A stretch of DNA of 7,217 nt from positions 1 through 7,217 of the forward strand of contig JAHEKD010000120.1 of assembly GCA_024638545.1 (NCBI GenBank), written 5' to 3'. A model generated the notes under the pieces. That model saw only the letters and a program-made list of their open reading frames with translations. It searched no databases and had not been told where the DNA came from. The number at the start of each line of letters is the position of its first letter. The stretch's first letter is position 1. A program made the position numbers and the translations under genes. The stretch comes from Gammaproteobacteria bacterium. Lineage in GTDB: Bacteria > Pseudomonadota > Gammaproteobacteria > Arenicellales > JAHEKD01. This document shows positions 6,572 through 7,217 of this stretch, piece after piece.

Positions 6572-7217
6572 AATCTGATGCAAAAACGCTGAGCTGATCT
6601 GCGCTGAGTGGATTTTCCTCCCGGGTCTCCAGATAAAATCGATACAGTAAATTTTTGGCGCTTTGCATTCGATTATTATCCGAGGCACGCATATCAGTTA
6701 ACGGTGAATAATCCCTTGCAATACAGTCCATTGCTTTGGTTACAGTCTGCTGGTTCCATTTTTCACCAATAATCGATAATTCTGTGGCTTCAGCCCGTTT
6801 CGGTATAGCCGCCATGCCGCCATATGCAATACGCGCATCGTCAATTCTGTTGTCATTAAGCTGTATAAAGAACGCTGCACAGACAGCAGAGATGTCTGAA
6901 TCATAACGTTTTGATAACTTGTAGGTTCGGAACCTGGTTTGGGATTGTGAAACCGGGATAATGACGGCCTCTACTACTTCAACCGGCTCCATCGATTTCT
7001 TCATGTAATCGAGATACAATTTTTCAAGCGGCATGGTTCGATCTCCGCGATCGCCGGCAAGTTTAACCTGAGTCCTGAGCGTAATTAGCCAGGGCATTGA
7101 ATCTCCAATAGGGGAACCGTTGGCTATGTTGCCTCCCAGGGTGCCGGCATTGCGAATCGGCACCGATGCAAATCGCTCCCATTGCTCTTTTATTTGGGGG
7201 TAATAATCAGCGATTGC
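6570..7217 (-). CDS. xdhA: Xanthine dehydrogenase, FAD/iron-sulphur subunit (5' end cut by window edge)
   Basis: The minus-strand frame is open from the right edge to the TAG at 6570-6572, giving the last 215 residues of a protein that is usually about 480-500 long. A GTG at 7163 could be mistaken for a start, but the frame continues upstream of it with family-like sequence (ADYYPQIKEQWERFAS), so the gene is partial, not short. Visible are the second half of the FAD-binding domain, with IRNAGTLGGNIANGSPIGDS (fragment residues 21-40), and the CO-dehydrogenase-flavoprotein C-terminal domain with KRYDSDISAV, AYGGMAAIPKRA and SPLTDMRAS. These match bacterial XdhA, where FAD passes electrons from the molybdenum subunit to NAD+. 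The N-terminal two [2Fe-2S] domains should lie beyond the edge, although a version split into separate genes cannot be excluded from this fragment. Confidence 0.93.
   Translation of the reverse strand, partial: AIADYYPQIKEQWERFASVPIRNAGTLGGNIANGSPIGDSMPWLITLRTQVKLAGDRGDRTMPLEKLYLDYMKKSMEPVEVVEAVIIPVSQSQTRFRTYKLSKRYDSDISAVCAAFFIQLNDNRIDDARIAYGGMAAIPKRAEATELSIIGEKWNQQTVTKAMDCIARDYSPLTDMRASDNNRMQSAKNLLYRFYLETREENPLSADQLSVFASD

Noticed and set aside
6570..7163. A complete 197-residue protein starting at the GTG at 7163.
   Set aside because: The frame is open to the right edge with XdhA-like sequence before the GTG, which encodes an internal Val of the FAD domain. It is a truncated xdhA.

Overview
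The window looks like a piece of a proteobacterial chromosome, most likely a gamma- or related proteobacterium with a mid-range GC content (judged by eye, slightly under 50%). The basis is protein style (a TctC/Bug receptor, a two-subunit bacterial xanthine dehydrogenase, a GuaD of proteobacterial type) and Shine-Dalgarno-led genes. No mobile element, tRNA, rRNA or CRISPR array was seen. Five genes plus a sixth truncated one cover nearly everything; no gene-free stretch exceeds 300 bases.

Left block (1-1608, minus strand): a tripartite tricarboxylate transporter (TTT) operon. The periplasmic receptor TctC (545-1516) comes first and is followed by the small membrane subunit TctB (468 down to the left edge, nearly complete). 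The large subunit TctA would be expected beyond the edge. A perfect 9-bp hairpin (508-533) lies between receptor and TctB. A sigma70-like promoter (1580-1608) precedes tctC, and a perfect 14-bp palindrome of GntR/FCD-operator type (1562-1575) sits where its transcription start should be.

Middle (1703-2707, plus strand): a PdxA-family metal-dependent dehydrogenase, transcribed divergently from tctC across a 186-base control region. It keeps the three metal-binding histidines but has lost three of the residues that hold the substrate in true PdxA, so it probably oxidises something other than 4-phosphohydroxy-L-threonine. Divergence from a carboxylate transporter with a shared operator suggests, as inference, that the pair import and oxidise one carboxylated compound.

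Right block (2789-7217, minus strand): purine catabolism. xdhA (FAD subunit, 5' end off the right edge) is followed 9 bases later by xdhB (molybdopterin subunit) and, after a 118-base gap, by guaD. GuaD deaminates guanine to xanthine and XdhAB oxidises hypoxanthine and xanthine to urate. The cofactor-insertion gene xdhC, often found between xdhB and guaD, is not there. The 81-base gap 2708-2788 between the convergent pdxA-like gene and guaD holds only imperfect inverted repeats and no convincing terminator.

Overall these are recognisable catabolic modules rather than a wholly new system. The points most worth following are the altered PdxA active site, the operator, and the missing xdhC.
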